Origin: Vibrio aquaticus
GTDB lineage: Bacteria > Pseudomonadota > Gammaproteobacteria > Enterobacterales > Vibrionaceae
Assembly: GCF_003970385.1 (NCBI RefSeq)
Contig: NZ_RXZH01000009.1
Location: 1 to 64,000 of the forward strand
Length of the DNA stretch: 64,000 nt
Reading direction: 5' to 3'
Shown here: positions 24,410 through 33,682 of the stretch, in pieces
How positions within the stretch are numbered: position 1 is the stretch's first letter
How the letters are laid out: each line of letters opens with the position of its first letter
Program-made: the position numbers and the translations under genes
Notes under the pieces: generated by a model
What the model was told of the DNA's origin: nothing
The model's database searches: none
What the model saw: the letters and a program-made list of their open reading frames with translations, nothing else

Positions 24410-25768
24410 ATGCATATTCATATCTTGGGAATTTGCGGCACATTCATGGGTGGTGCAGCGGTGTTAGCTCGTCAGTTAGGACATAAAGTGACGGGAAGTG
24501 ATGCCAACGTCTATCCGCCAATGAGTACTCTATTGGAGTCTCAAGGTATTGAAATCATAGAGGGATTCGACCCATCGCAGTTAGATCCTGCACCTGACTT
24601 AGTGGTGATAGGTAATGCCATGAGTCGTGGTAATCCGTGTGTCGAGCATGTACTAAACACCAATTTACGTTACACCTCTGGTCCTCAGTGGTTACAAGAG
24701 TTTTTATTGCATGATCGTTGGGTTCTGGCTGTGTCAGGGACACATGGCAAAACAACTACCTCAAGCATGTTGTCTTGGATCCTCGAAGAGTGCGGCTATC
24801 AGCCGGGTTTCTTGGTAGGTGGTGTGTTAGGTAACTTCGGAGTGTCTGCACGCTTGGGCGAAAGCATGTTTTTTGTCGTTGAAGCGGATGAATACGACAG
24901 TGCTTTTTTCGACAAACGTTCTAAGTTTGTGCATTACCACCCAAGAACCTTGGTAATGAATAACTTAGAGTTTGATCATGCCGATATCTTTGATGATTTA
25001 GAAGCGATTAAACGTCAGTTCCATCACTTAGTTCGCACCGTTCCAGGAAACGGACGTATCTTAGCGCCTAAGCAAGATAGCTCGATTGCTGATGTTCTCG
25101 AACGCGGTTGCTGGAGTGAAACCGAATTCAGTGGTGAGCAAGGCGATTGGAAAGCTCAAAAACAAGAGGCAGATGGTTCGACGTTCAACGTGTTCTTCCA
25201 AGGTGAGCTTGTTGGTTCCGTACAATGGGATTTAGTGGGCGACCACAATGTGGATAATGCACTAATGGCCATTGCTGCGGCTCGACACGTGGGCGTAACA
25301 CCGGATCTCGCATGTGAAGCGCTTGGTAAATTTATTAACACCAAACGTCGTCTAGAATTAAAAGGTGACGTGAACGGCGTCACAGTTTATGACGATTTTG
25401 CACATCACCCAACTGCGATTGAACTTACCTTAGGTGGTCTACGTAATAAGGTCGGTAATGATCCTATCATTGCGGTTTTAGAACCTCGCAGCGCAACCAT
25501 GAAACGTGGTGTGCATAAAGACACTCTAGCGGCTTCCCTAAAACAAGCGGATCATGTATTCCTCTACCAACCAGACAATATTGAGTGGTCAGTCGATGAC
25601 ATTGCGAGTCAATGTGGTCAGCCAGCGGACACATCGAGTGATATTCATCAGCTGGTGGAGAGCATTGTCAAGCAAGCGCAAAGCGGTAGCCATATCTTAG
25701 TGATGAGTAATGGCGGCTTTGAAGGTATTCATGGCAAGTTGCTAGATAAACTCGCTGAGAAACAATAA
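24410..25768 (+). CDS. mpl: Murein tripeptide ligase Mpl
   Basis: A 452-residue Mur-family ligase that re-attaches the recycled tripeptide L-Ala-gamma-D-Glu-mDAP to UDP-MurNAc, so that cell-wall fragments are reused. The N-terminal nucleotide-binding segment is HILGICGTFMGG (3-14). The ATP P-loop is GTHGKTTT (110-117), and VEADEYDSAFFDKR is the central Mur motif. The C-terminal domain has DDFAHHPTAIE. It starts with ATG after AAGG and forms a unit with ubiX three bases downstream. Confidence 0.97.
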   Translation: MHIHILGICGTFMGGAAVLARQLGHKVTGSDANVYPPMSTLLESQGIEIIEGFDPSQLDPAPDLVVIGNAMSRGNPCVEHVLNTNLRYTSGPQWLQEFLLHDRWVLAVSGTHGKTTTSSMLSWILEECGYQPGFLVGGVLGNFGVSARLGESMFFVVEADEYDSAFFDKRSKFVHYHPRTLVMNNLEFDHADIFDDLEAIKRQFHHLVRTVPGNGRILAPKQDSSIADVLERGCWSETEFSGEQGDWKAQKQEADGSTFNVFFQGELVGSVQWDLVGDHNVDNALMAIAAARHVGVTPDLACEALGKFINTKRRLELKGDVNGVTVYDDFAHHPTAIELTLGGLRNKVGNDPIIAVLEPRSATMKRGVHKDTLAASLKQADHVFLYQPDNIEWSVDDIASQCGQPADTSSDIHQLVESIVKQAQSGSHILVMSNGGFEGIHGKLLDKLAEKQ

Positions 25769-25771
25769 GTA

Positions 25772-26395
25772 ATGAGCACAATAACGAAATCCATCACCCT
25801 GGCATTCACTGGCGCATCCGGTGCGCCTTATGGTCTGCGTTTACTCGAGTGTCTACTCGCTGCTGACTATCAAGTCTATTTACTGATCTCTTCGGCTGCG
25901 CGAGTTGTTCTCGCGACCGAGCATGGGCTAAAACTGCCTGCTAACCCTGAAAACGCACACAAAGCGTTAGTTGAACACCTCAAGTGTGACGCAGAGAAAT
26001 TGGTGGTGTGTGGGAAAGATGATTGGTTCTCTCCGGTTGCCTCAGGCTCTGCAGCACCTAAGCAGATGGTGGTGTGTCCATGTTCAACGGGCAGTGTTGC
26101 CGCAATTGCACACGGCATGTCTGATAACCTGATTGAACGAGCCGCTGATGTTGTGATGAAAGAGCGCGGGCAGTTGCTGTTAGTCGTGCGTGAAACGCCA
26201 TTCTCAACCCTACATCTTGAGAACATGCATAAGCTGTCACAAATGGGCGTAACCATTATGCCAGCAGCACCGGGTTTCTATCATCAACCTAAGTCGATTG
26301 AAGATTTGGTTGATTTTATGGTAGCGCGTATCTTAGATCACCTCGGTGTAGAACAAGGCCTTGTTCCACGTTGGGGCTATGACCAACGCAGTTAA
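25772..26395 (+). CDS. ubiX: Flavin prenyltransferase UbiX
   Basis: A 207-residue flavoprotein that makes prenylated FMN, the cofactor of the decarboxylase UbiD in ubiquinone synthesis. The Rossmann-like start LAFTGASGAPYGLRLLECL (9-28) binds FMN. MVVCPCSTGSVAAIAHG (about 109-125) and VVRETPFSTLHLENM (about 157-171) bind prenyl phosphate and FMN. The ATG lies 3 bp after the mpl stop, so the two genes are co-transcribed. ubiD itself is not in the window. Confidence 0.96.
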   Translation: MSTITKSITLAFTGASGAPYGLRLLECLLAADYQVYLLISSAARVVLATEHGLKLPANPENAHKALVEHLKCDAEKLVVCGKDDWFSPVASGSAAPKQMVVCPCSTGSVAAIAHGMSDNLIERAADVVMKERGQLLLVVRETPFSTLHLENMHKLSQMGVTIMPAAPGFYHQPKSIEDLVDFMVARILDHLGVEQGLVPRWGYDQRS

Positions 26396-26451
26396 CGGCT
26401 AGGTAACATACTCTAGCTATTGAGTCTCATAACTATTACAATTTGAGTGTT

Positions 26452-26557
26452 ACTCATCGGGGAGCTATTGAGCCAAGTTATATTGGCTAATGCTGAGATC
26501 GAATATATTTCGGGACCCGTGGACCTGAACCAGATAATGCTGGCGTAGGAATTGAGT
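26452..26557 (+). promoter_or_regulatory. TPP (thi-box) riboswitch upstream of thiBPQ
   Basis: The conserved thi-box parts are present in order: CGGGGAGC (26458-26465), TGCTGAGA (26491-26498), GGGACCCG, and GACCTGAACCAGATAATGC followed by TGGCGTAGGA (to 26550). Stem P1 is ACTCA (26452-26456) with TGAGT (26553-26557). Downstream, CGCTC (26596-26600) can pair with GAGCG (26612-26616), placing the AAGGAG ribosome-binding site in a hairpin loop; this suggests translational control by thiamine pyrophosphate. Confidence 0.96.
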
Positions 26558-26620
26558 TTGGATTTATCGCCACGATACCTTCCTCAAACCTGTGCCGCTC
26601 ATACAAGGAGAGAGCGAGCA

Positions 26621-27628
26621 GTGAAAACCACTCTAAGCACACTTACCATCAGCACTCTAGCGGCTGCGACACTAACTTCATTTTCTGCTTTCGCAGCAGA
26701 CAACACCCTAACTGTTTATACCTATGACTCATTTGCCGCAGACTGGGGCCCAGGTCCAACGGTAGAGAAAGCGTTTGAAGCACAATGTGGTTGTGACATT
26801 AACTTTGTCGCGCTTGATGACGGTGTATCCATTCTAAACCGCCTACGTTTAGAAGGTGACAACAGTAAAGCTGACATCGTACTTGGCTTAGACAACAACC
26901 TCATGGCTGAAGCGAAAAAGACCGGATTATTGGCAGAGCACAATGTCGACACGTCGAAAGTAACGCTACCAAACGGTTGGAAAGACAGCACCTTTGTTCC
27001 GTATGACTTTGGTTACTTTGCCTTTGTCTACAACAAAGAAACGCTCGCTAACCCACCTAAAAGTTTGAAAGAGTTAGTGGAATCGCGTGAGGATCTTAAA
27101 GTGATTTATCAAGATCCGCGTACATCAACGCCGGGCCAAGGTTTAATGCTGTGGATGAAGTCTGTTTATGGTGATGACGCAACCCAAGCATGGAAGCAAT
27201 TGTCAGAAAAGACAGTAACAGTAACCAAAGGTTGGTCTGAAGCTTACTCGATGTTCTTGGAAGGCGAGTCTGACCTCGTGCTTTCTTACACGACTTCTCC
27301 GGCTTACCACTTGATTGCGGAGAATGATGCTAAGTTCGCAGCTGCAGATTTCGCGGAGGGTCACTACACGCAAGTTGAAGTGGCTGCAAAAGTAAAAGGC
27401 TCTAAAAACGAAAAGCTAGCGGATGAGTTCATGAGCTTTATCCTTAGCGATGAGTTCCAATCAGCGATGCCAACGGGCAACTGGATGTACCCAGTAACAA
27501 GCGTTGAACTGCCAAAAGGCTTTGAAACGTTAAGCGTACCAAGCCAAGCGTTAAGCTTTAGCGCTGACGAAGTGGCAGAAAACCGCAAGTCTTGGATTCG
27601 TGAATGGCAAAGTGCTCTAACCTTCTAA
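26621..27628 (+). CDS. thiB: Thiamine-binding periplasmic protein ThiB (TbpA)
   Basis: A 335-residue solute-binding protein that captures thiamine and its phosphates for the ThiPQ transporter. Signal peptide about 1-25 (SAFA then ADNTL). The mature start NTLTVYTYDSFAADWGPGP is typical of the TbpA family. The GTG at 26621 is chosen because AAGGAG (26605-26610) precedes it and it gives a proper signal sequence; the frame continues open upstream into the riboswitch. It is the first gene of thiBPQ. Confidence 0.95.
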   Translation: MKTTLSTLTISTLAAATLTSFSAFAADNTLTVYTYDSFAADWGPGPTVEKAFEAQCGCDINFVALDDGVSILNRLRLEGDNSKADIVLGLDNNLMAEAKKTGLLAEHNVDTSKVTLPNGWKDSTFVPYDFGYFAFVYNKETLANPPKSLKELVESREDLKVIYQDPRTSTPGQGLMLWMKSVYGDDATQAWKQLSEKTVTVTKGWSEAYSMFLEGESDLVLSYTTSPAYHLIAENDAKFAAADFAEGHYTQVEVAAKVKGSKNEKLADEFMSFILSDEFQSAMPTGNWMYPVTSVELPKGFETLSVPSQALSFSADEVAENRKSWIREWQSALTF

Positions 27629-27637
27629 GGCTCTCTT

Positions 27638-29242
27638 TTGCGTAAAACACCTCTTATTGGCTTATGGGTCGCGATACTTATCGCGACCTTTGTTATTTCT
27701 GCGTTATCGGCTCTGATGCTTAATGCCGACACTTTCAATATCGGTCAAATCTGGGGCGACCCTTACTACCGTCACGTAACCAAATTCAGCTTTTATCAAT
27801 CATTTTTATCGACACTGTTTAGTGTTGGTCTCGCTATTCCTGTCGCACATGCTTTATCTCGCCGTCAGTTTCCGGGCAAACAATTGCTACTTAAACTATT
27901 TGCGACCACCTTAGTTCTACCGGTGCTGGTGGGTGTTTTTGGTTTGTTGGCGATATACGGAAATAGCGGTTTAGTCGCTAACATTTTTGAGTGGTTTGAT
28001 AGCAAATTGCCATTTTCTATATACGGTCTAAATGGCATCTTATTAGCGCATGTGTTCTTTAATCTGCCTTATGCGACCCGATTGCTGCTTCAAGCTCTGG
28101 ATTCTATTCCTCAAGAACAACACAAGCTGTGTGCTCACTTAGGAATGGGACATTGGGACAAGTTTCGCTGGATAGAGTGGCCAAGGCTTCGACAGCAATT
28201 ACCTCATGTCAGCGGCTTGGTGTTTATGCTCTGTTTCACCAGTTTTGCAACTGTGATGGCGTTAGGGGGCGGACCGAAATCGACCACGATAGAATTGGCC
28301 ATTTATCAGGCGATTAAGTTTGATTTTGATTTGCAGGCTGGGGCGCTACTAGCGATTTGGCAAATGATGCTGTGCGGCATTATGGCGTTGACGATTCAGC
28401 GCTTAGCCAAGCCGATGGCCGTGAGTAACGGCTCACAAACAAGGCTCTTCTACTTATCTAAAGATACGTTGCTGTCTAAGCTTTGGGATTGGGGGTGGAT
28501 TAGTGGTGCGATGTTATTGGTTCTGCCACCTCTGTTAATGGTTATTCTGAGCGGCCTCAACAAAGAAGTGGTCAATGTCTTAAGCGACGGTCGATTTTGG
28601 CTCGCTTTTTGGGCATCAATCAAAGTCGCCACGTTAGCCAGTTTGCTAGCGTTAACGGCGGGTATTGCTATTTTACTGACCAGTCGACGCTTGCGTTTGA
28701 ATCATCAAGTCAAACGTGCGGACCATATTGAATTGATTGGTACGATCATTCTTGTTACGCCAGGCTTAGTGATTTCAACTGGGTTGTTCTTGCTATTACG
28801 ATCATTTACCGATGTGTTCAGCTTAGCCTTTTTTGTGGTTGTCGCAGTGAACGCATTGATGGGGCTGCCTTATGTGATAAAAACGCTCTCACAGCCGATG
28901 CTGCACATTGAACAACAGTACCAATATGTCTGTGCAAGTTTAGGAATGAAAGGCTGGCAACGTTTTAAGATGGTGGAATGGAAGGCGTTGAAGAAACCAT
29001 TGGCTCATGCCTTTGCCATTAGTTTTATGTTCGCCATTGGCGATTTAAGTGCGGTGGCGCTGTTTGGTAGCCAAGAGTTTCGCACTTTACCGCTCTATCT
29101 ATTTCAGTTACTTGGTAGCTACCAGATGGAAGCCGCAGCGGTGGTTTCGGTCACCTTGCTGCTGTTAAGTGTTGGCTGTTTTACGCTAATAGAACGGTTG
29201 TTCAACGTGAATAAAAAGGTGAGTTATGCTGACGCTGAGTAA
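27638..29242 (+). CDS. thiP: Thiamine ABC transporter permease ThiP
   Basis: A 534-residue inner-membrane permease made of two fused BPD-type permease halves, each with about six helices. EAA-type coupling loops are visible (for example LCAHLGMGHWDKFRWIEWP near residue 167 and VCASLGMKGWQRFKMVEW near 430). The start is TTG at 27638, nine bases after thiB with AAGG upstream; the next ATG would delete the first membrane helix. The 3' end overlaps thiQ by 17 bases. It imports thiamine with ThiB and ThiQ. Confidence 0.93.
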   Translation: MRKTPLIGLWVAILIATFVISALSALMLNADTFNIGQIWGDPYYRHVTKFSFYQSFLSTLFSVGLAIPVAHALSRRQFPGKQLLLKLFATTLVLPVLVGVFGLLAIYGNSGLVANIFEWFDSKLPFSIYGLNGILLAHVFFNLPYATRLLLQALDSIPQEQHKLCAHLGMGHWDKFRWIEWPRLRQQLPHVSGLVFMLCFTSFATVMALGGGPKSTTIELAIYQAIKFDFDLQAGALLAIWQMMLCGIMALTIQRLAKPMAVSNGSQTRLFYLSKDTLLSKLWDWGWISGAMLLVLPPLLMVILSGLNKEVVNVLSDGRFWLAFWASIKVATLASLLALTAGIAILLTSRRLRLNHQVKRADHIELIGTIILVTPGLVISTGLFLLLRSFTDVFSLAFFVVVAVNALMGLPYVIKTLSQPMLHIEQQYQYVCASLGMKGWQRFKMVEWKALKKPLAHAFAISFMFAIGDLSAVALFGSQEFRTLPLYLFQLLGSYQMEAAAVVSVTLLLLSVGCFTLIERLFNVNKKVSYADAE

Positions 29243-29930
29243 CGTGGATTATTACTACCACAATGAACTGTTCCACTTTGATGTCGAAGTGAAGCAAGGC
29301 TCAATTGTTGCGCTTATGGGGCCAAGCGGTGCGGGTAAATCGACCTTACTTGCTTTGGTCGCGGGGTTTATTGAGCCGGAGAAAGGTTCTATTACTGCTG
29401 ATGATCAGGAGTTGGTAGGTTTAGAACCATATCAACGCCCCTTTGCAATGTTGTTTCAAGAGCACAACTTATTTGCTCATTTAACGGTACGACAGAATAT
29501 TGGCTTGGGGTTACACCCAGGTTTGAAATTGACGGCTGAGCAATCTAAGTCGGTTGAACAAGCCGCACAGCAAGTTGGGGTTTTTGAGTATTTGGAGAGG
29601 CTCCCAGAGCAGCTTTCGGGCGGTCAGAGGCAAAGAGTAGCACTGGCTCGTTGTTTTGTTCAGCCACACCCAGTGTGGTTGCTTGATGAGCCATTCTCAG
29701 CATTAGATCCCATTCTGCGTGAAGAGATGTTGAGTTTGGTGGAAAACTTGGCCAAAGAGCGCAACATTACTGTACTGATGGTCACGCACCATATCAGTGA
29801 CGCTAAGGCGATAAGTTCGGATTTTATCTTTGTCGCCAATGGGCGTGTGGAAGTGGCAGAAGAGATTGAGCAGCTGTCTTCAGGTCACTCTAACCCGACA
29901 TTACGTGAATTTGTCCGGGCCGGGGAATGA
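29226..29930 (+). CDS. thiQ: Thiamine ABC transporter ATPase ThiQ
   Basis: A 234-residue ATP-binding subunit. Walker A GPSGAGKST, signature LSGGQRQRVALARC, Walker B VWLLDEPFSALD and the H-loop VTHH are all intact. It starts inside the last codons of thiP (17-base overlap), so expression is coupled to the permease. The TPP riboswitch should shut off the operon when thiamine pyrophosphate is plentiful. It ends 29 bp before a repeat element and 151 bp before a long terminator. Confidence 0.95.
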   Translation: MLTLSNVDYYYHNELFHFDVEVKQGSIVALMGPSGAGKSTLLALVAGFIEPEKGSITADDQELVGLEPYQRPFAMLFQEHNLFAHLTVRQNIGLGLHPGLKLTAEQSKSVEQAAQQVGVFEYLERLPEQLSGGQRQRVALARCFVQPHPVWLLDEPFSALDPILREEMLSLVENLAKERNITVLMVTHHISDAKAISSDFIFVANGRVEVAEEIEQLSSGHSNPTLREFVRAGE

Positions 29931-29958
29931 ACTAAGCAAAGGGTGCGTCACGAGTCAG

Positions 29959-30061
29959 GTCATTCCCTAGACTGACGAAGGAAGGAGTCGGGAATCTTAT
30001 AAAGCTATCGACTTGCTGGAAGAGAACCCCAACTCACTCATCTTTTACTCTTGAGGATGAC
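29959..30061. repeat. Intergenic imperfect-palindrome repeat, copy 2
   Basis: A 103-bp element running from GTCATTCCCTAGACTGACG to CTCTTGAGGATGAC. The first 39 bases match copy 1 (9894) at all but two positions and the last 42 at all but a few; the centre differs. Ends are inverted relatives. Like copy 1 it lies between convergent genes, here thiQ and darP. Confidence 0.85.
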
Positions 30062-30080
30062 TAGCCAATTGATTGAAAAT

Positions 30081-30115
30081 AAAAGAGGGCTGACGTTTGG
30101 CGTCAGCCCTCTTTT
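30081..30115. terminator. Bidirectional terminator between thiQ and darP
   Basis: A perfect 15-bp stem (30081-30095 with 30101-30115) closes a TTTGG loop. A-rich left and T-rich right flanks let it act on both strands, for thiBPQ and for darP. Confidence 0.95.
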
Positions 30116-30142
30116 AACTTTAAGCGAAAGTGCTTTAGAAGG

Positions 30143-30670
30143 TTAAGATTCTTCTTCGTTAAGCGCTTTTAGCACTTGGAAGATTTCACGAAACGCTTTC
30201 GCCGGTTTACCGGCTTTTTTCTCTTTGGCAGCTTGGCGAGCAAGCTGGCGTAAACGCTGACGGTCAGCATTTGGGAATTGCTCTACAGCATCGGCAATCG
30301 CACTGTCACCTTCTTCTACGATTCGATCGCGAAGTTGCTCTAGCTTATGCAGTTCAGCAGTTGCTTGAGAGTGCTTGTTACGCACTTTGTCTAGCGCAGC
30401 CTGCAGCGGTTCGGTTTCTTCGAAACGCATCAGCTTGCCAATATACTGAAGCTGACGGCGGCGCGCTTCGTTCTTAAAACGTTGTGCGTCTTTAATTGCT
30501 TCAGCGAGGTCTTCGCTCAATGGGAATTTTTCTAGAACAGACGGCTTCAATGCAGCTAGCTCTTCGCCCAGCTTTTGTAGCTCTTCCATGTCACGCTTCA
30601 ACTCGGTTTTACTAACCCAGATGATTTCCTCTTCTTCTTCCCATGGCGCTTTTTGATTCTTACGTGCCAT
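30143..30670 (-). CDS. darP: DarP (YjgA), 50S ribosome-assembly factor
   Basis: A 175-residue, highly charged, helical DUF615 protein. It has EIIWVSKTELKRDMEELQKLGEEL near the start and ADRQRLRQLARQAAKEK near the end, typical of the family. DarP joins late in E. coli 50S assembly and helps domain maturation near the peptidyl transferase centre. It starts MARKNQKAPWEEEEE and is divergent from pmbA; the darP/pmbA pair is kept in E. coli. Confidence 0.93.
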   Translation of the reverse strand: MARKNQKAPWEEEEEIIWVSKTELKRDMEELQKLGEELAALKPSVLEKFPLSEDLAEAIKDAQRFKNEARRRQLQYIGKLMRFEETEPLQAALDKVRNKHSQATAELHKLEQLRDRIVEEGDSAIADAVEQFPNADRQRLRQLARQAAKEKKAGKPAKAFREIFQVLKALNEEES

Positions 30671-30777
30671 CTTTCTGCCTTATTTGAACATCTATTTCTC
30701 TATTTTAACAAGAATCGTGGGGAGAAAGCGAAATTCTTGTTATTCTAAAGGCAATTGATCTTAAGAAATAAGCAAAT

Positions 30778-32121
30778 ATGGACGTAAGAGAGCAAGTGGC
30801 TCAACAACGAGTTGAGTTAGAAGCCGCAGTAGCCAAAGCATTAGAGATGGCTGCAGAGAAATCTGACGCTGCAGAAGTCGCTATCAGTAAAAGCACAGGC
30901 TTAAGTGTTTCGACTCGTATGTGCGAAGTTGAAAACGTTGAATTTAATAGTGATGGAGCGTTGGGTATCACGGTTTACCGTAACCAACGTAAGGGCAGTG
31001 CCTCTACATCAGACTTGAGTGAAAAGGCGATTCAGCAAACGGTTCTCGCTGCTCTTGATATTGCTCAATACACGTCTGAAGATCCGTATGCGGGTCCGGC
31101 TCCAAAAGAGTTGATGGTCCAAGAGATTCCGGATCTTGACCTTTTCCATCCGGATACGCCTGATCCAGACTATGCGGCTCAAGTTGCCATTGCCGCAGAG
31201 CAACAAGCGCTTTCTTACAGCGATCAAATTAAACAAAGTGATGGCGCGAGCTACGACAGCCATTACGGATTAAAAGTGTACGGTAACAGCCATGGTTTAT
31301 TGGCGAGTTACGCTTCTAGCCGTCATAGCACTAGCTGCTGTGTCATTGGCCAGGGTGCCAATGGCGAGATGGAGCGTGATTACAGCTACACGGTTGCTCG
31401 TCATAAAGATGAGCTGTGGACGCCTGAAATTGTGGGCCAGAAAGCAGCAGAAAAAACCGTGAGTCGTTTGGATGCACAGAAGCTTAAAACAGGTAAGTAC
31501 CCAGTAATGTTTGCTGCTGATGTTGCAACTGGTTTGCTTGGCCACTTAGTGATGGCGATCAGTGGTGGCAACCTATACCGTAAATCGTCGTTCCTATTGG
31601 ACCATCTAGGTAAACAAATTTTACCTGAGTGGTTTAATGTTTCTGAGCGTCCACATATTCTGCGTGGTTTGGCGTCAAGCCCGTTTGATAGTGAAGGTGT
31701 GTTTACCCAAGACCGTGAGATCATCACCGATGGTGCTCTTGCAACGTATCTACTGACAAGTTATGCAGCACGCAAGATGGAGATGACACCAACAGGCCAT
31801 GCGGGTGGTATCCACAACTGGTTCGTAAAATCGACCGGTCAGAACTTTGAGCAAATGCTGAAAGAGCTTGGCACGGGTCTGCTGGTGACGGAAACCATGG
31901 GGCAGGGTGTGAACATTGTAACTGGTGACTACTCACGCGGTGCAGCGGGTTTCTGGGTAGAAAATGGTGAGATCCAATACCCCGTGTCTGAGATCACTAT
32001 CGCAAGTAATCTTAAAGATATGTTCAACCAGATTGTTGCGGTGGGCAGTGATGTTGAAACCCGTTCACAAATCCAAACGGGTTCTATCTTGCTTGAATCA
32101 ATGAAGGTTGCTGGTGAGTAA
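30778..32121 (+). CDS. pmbA: PmbA/TldE, metalloprotease subunit
   Basis: A 447-residue member of the TldD/PmbA family, the TldE half of a heterodimeric zinc protease that matures modified peptides (microcins, CcdA antitoxin) in E. coli. Typical segments are ISKSTGLSVSTRMCEVENVEF near 38-58, SSPFDSEGVFTQDREII near 301-317 and GVNIVTGDYSRGAAGFWVENG near 378-398. The metal-binding HExxxH motif belongs to TldD and is not expected here. A single gene; tldD is not in the window. Confidence 0.94.
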   Translation: MDVREQVAQQRVELEAAVAKALEMAAEKSDAAEVAISKSTGLSVSTRMCEVENVEFNSDGALGITVYRNQRKGSASTSDLSEKAIQQTVLAALDIAQYTSEDPYAGPAPKELMVQEIPDLDLFHPDTPDPDYAAQVAIAAEQQALSYSDQIKQSDGASYDSHYGLKVYGNSHGLLASYASSRHSTSCCVIGQGANGEMERDYSYTVARHKDELWTPEIVGQKAAEKTVSRLDAQKLKTGKYPVMFAADVATGLLGHLVMAISGGNLYRKSSFLLDHLGKQILPEWFNVSERPHILRGLASSPFDSEGVFTQDREIITDGALATYLLTSYAARKMEMTPTGHAGGIHNWFVKSTGQNFEQMLKELGTGLLVTETMGQGVNIVTGDYSRGAAGFWVENGEIQYPVSEITIASNLKDMFNQIVAVGSDVETRSQIQTGSILLESMKVAGE

Positions 32122-32152
32122 GAGCTAAAACTTCCGCTTTCGCATACCATTG

Positions 32153-32170
32153 GTCATTCCATAGAATGAC
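32153..32170. repeat. Fragment of the intergenic repeat (copy 3)
   Basis: GTCATTCCATAGAATGAC is an 18-base perfect palindrome. Its left 13 bases equal the left end of copy 1 (9894). It is either a decayed end of the ~100-bp element or a minimal form. It too lies between convergent genes (pmbA and lysC). Confidence 0.6.
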
Positions 32171-32178
32171 AGTAAAAG

Positions 32179-32211
32179 AAAAGGTTGATGTTTTCGCATC
32201 AACCTTTTTTG
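32179..32211. terminator. Bidirectional terminator between pmbA and lysC
   Basis: A 12-bp stem (32179-32190 with 32197-32208) around TTTTCG, with A-run and T-run flanks, serves the convergent pmbA and lysC transcripts. Confidence 0.93.
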
Positions 32212-32215
32212 TTTC

Positions 32216-33568
32216 TTAGCCTTCAAACAATTCCGTATGCAGCTTCTGAATCGCTTGTTTAGAAACAGATTCATGAACAAGGAAACACAGGTTATGAGGG
32301 CTTGCTCCATAACAAATCATACGTAGGTTGAAGTCTTCTAGAGTACCAAAGACCTGTTTAGCGTAGCCTTTGCTCTCACTCATGTTGTTACCGATAAGAG
32401 CAACTAAACAGAGGTTGTGTTCGACTTCTACCGTACATAGCTCCTCAAGTTCAAGACGAGCTGCTTCTGGAAGCTGAGGTGCGCCGCCGGATGTGTCAGT
32501 CTGATCCAGAGTCAGAGAAACACTGATCTCTGAGGTTGTAATCAAATCAACAGACACTTTGTGCTTAGCAAGGACTTCAAATACCTTAGCTAAGAAGCCG
32601 TACGCATGGAACATTTTTGCACTGCGTAGAGTCACCATCGTTTGATTGCAACGTAGGGCAAGTGCACGGAAAAGAGGTGAGCTTTCTACCTGATGGCGAA
32701 TCCACGTTCCGCCTTTCTCCGGCTCTTTAGATGAACCGACAAAGACAGGAATGTCGTGTCGAAGTGCTGGCACCAGTGTGGAAGGATGAAGGATTTTTGC
32801 GCCGAAGTTAGCCATTTCTGACGCTTCACTGAAGCTGATTTCTGAAATCGGAGATGCTTTTGGTGCGATGCGTGGATCTGTGGTGTATATACCCGGAACG
32901 TCAGTCCAAATCTCTAGGCCTGATGCTTCGACTGACTCTGCAATCAACGCCGCACTGTAATCACTGCCACCCCGACCAAGCGTGGTGGTATTCCCTTCTG
33001 CGTCAGAGCCGATAAAGCCTTGTGTCACAACGACGAAATCTTGGCAAAGTGGTACTAGATTTTGTTGCGATAGCTGGCGGATAGTGTCTAGTTCAGGCTC
33101 CGCCTTGCCAAAGTTACTGTCTGTGCGCAGTACATCTCGGATATCAAAGCGAACGGCATTAATGCCGCGATCTTTCATAAGTTGAGTCAGTAGGTGAGTC
33201 GACATTAACTCACCACAAGCAACAAGGTGATCGGTCAATTTATGACTGGACTGAATGGAAGCTGCTTCAGCTAAGCGCGTCACGGTATCAAGAATGGCTG
33301 ACACTTCGCTCGCTGCTTGAGTGGCATCTTCAAGATTGTTGAGAACAGCTTGGTGAATATCAGCCAGTTGATTTAGGACTTCATTGCGCCGGGTTTGGTC
33401 TTGAACACCATTAGCGAGCTCAACAAGTAGGTTTGTGACCCCTGAACAGGCGCTGCTCACGACGAGTTTTGTATTTGGACTATTTTCTATAATTGCAGCA
33501 CAGCGGCTCATTGCTTCAAAATTAGCAACACTTGTTCCACCAAACTTAGCGACATTAAAACTGCTCAC
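32216..33568 (-). CDS. lysC: Lysine-sensitive aspartokinase III
   Basis: A 450-residue enzyme that phosphorylates aspartate, the first step to lysine, threonine and methionine. The kinase domain begins FNVAKFGGTSVANFEAM; TTLGRGGSDYSAALIAE and TDVPGIYTTDPRI are further active-site blocks. Two ACT domains at the C-terminus (about 305-450) provide feedback by lysine. The start is GTG at 33568 with GGGAG upstream, giving E. coli LysC length (449). A lysine riboswitch in its leader adds RNA-level control. It is monofunctional, with no homoserine dehydrogenase. Confidence 0.95.
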   Translation of the reverse strand: MSSFNVAKFGGTSVANFEAMSRCAAIIENSPNTKLVVSSACSGVTNLLVELANGVQDQTRRNEVLNQLADIHQAVLNNLEDATQAASEVSAILDTVTRLAEAASIQSSHKLTDHLVACGELMSTHLLTQLMKDRGINAVRFDIRDVLRTDSNFGKAEPELDTIRQLSQQNLVPLCQDFVVVTQGFIGSDAEGNTTTLGRGGSDYSAALIAESVEASGLEIWTDVPGIYTTDPRIAPKASPISEISFSEASEMANFGAKILHPSTLVPALRHDIPVFVGSSKEPEKGGTWIRHQVESSPLFRALALRCNQTMVTLRSAKMFHAYGFLAKVFEVLAKHKVSVDLITTSEISVSLTLDQTDTSGGAPQLPEAARLELEELCTVEVEHNLCLVALIGNNMSESKGYAKQVFGTLEDFNLRMICYGASPHNLCFLVHESVSKQAIQKLHTELFEG

Positions 33569-33682
33569 AGCGTTTCTCCCACGACTTCCTAAAATATAAT
33601 TTGGTAGCGATACCAACATCCAATGTTTGTTTTAATGCAGAGAGTAGAGCGAGATAGAGGTGATTATTCGAATGGTATACCT

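Noticed and set aside
26552..26620. TTG-started extension of thiB
   Set aside because: It starts inside the TPP riboswitch and would place charged residues in front of the signal peptide; GTG 26621 has a proper RBS.
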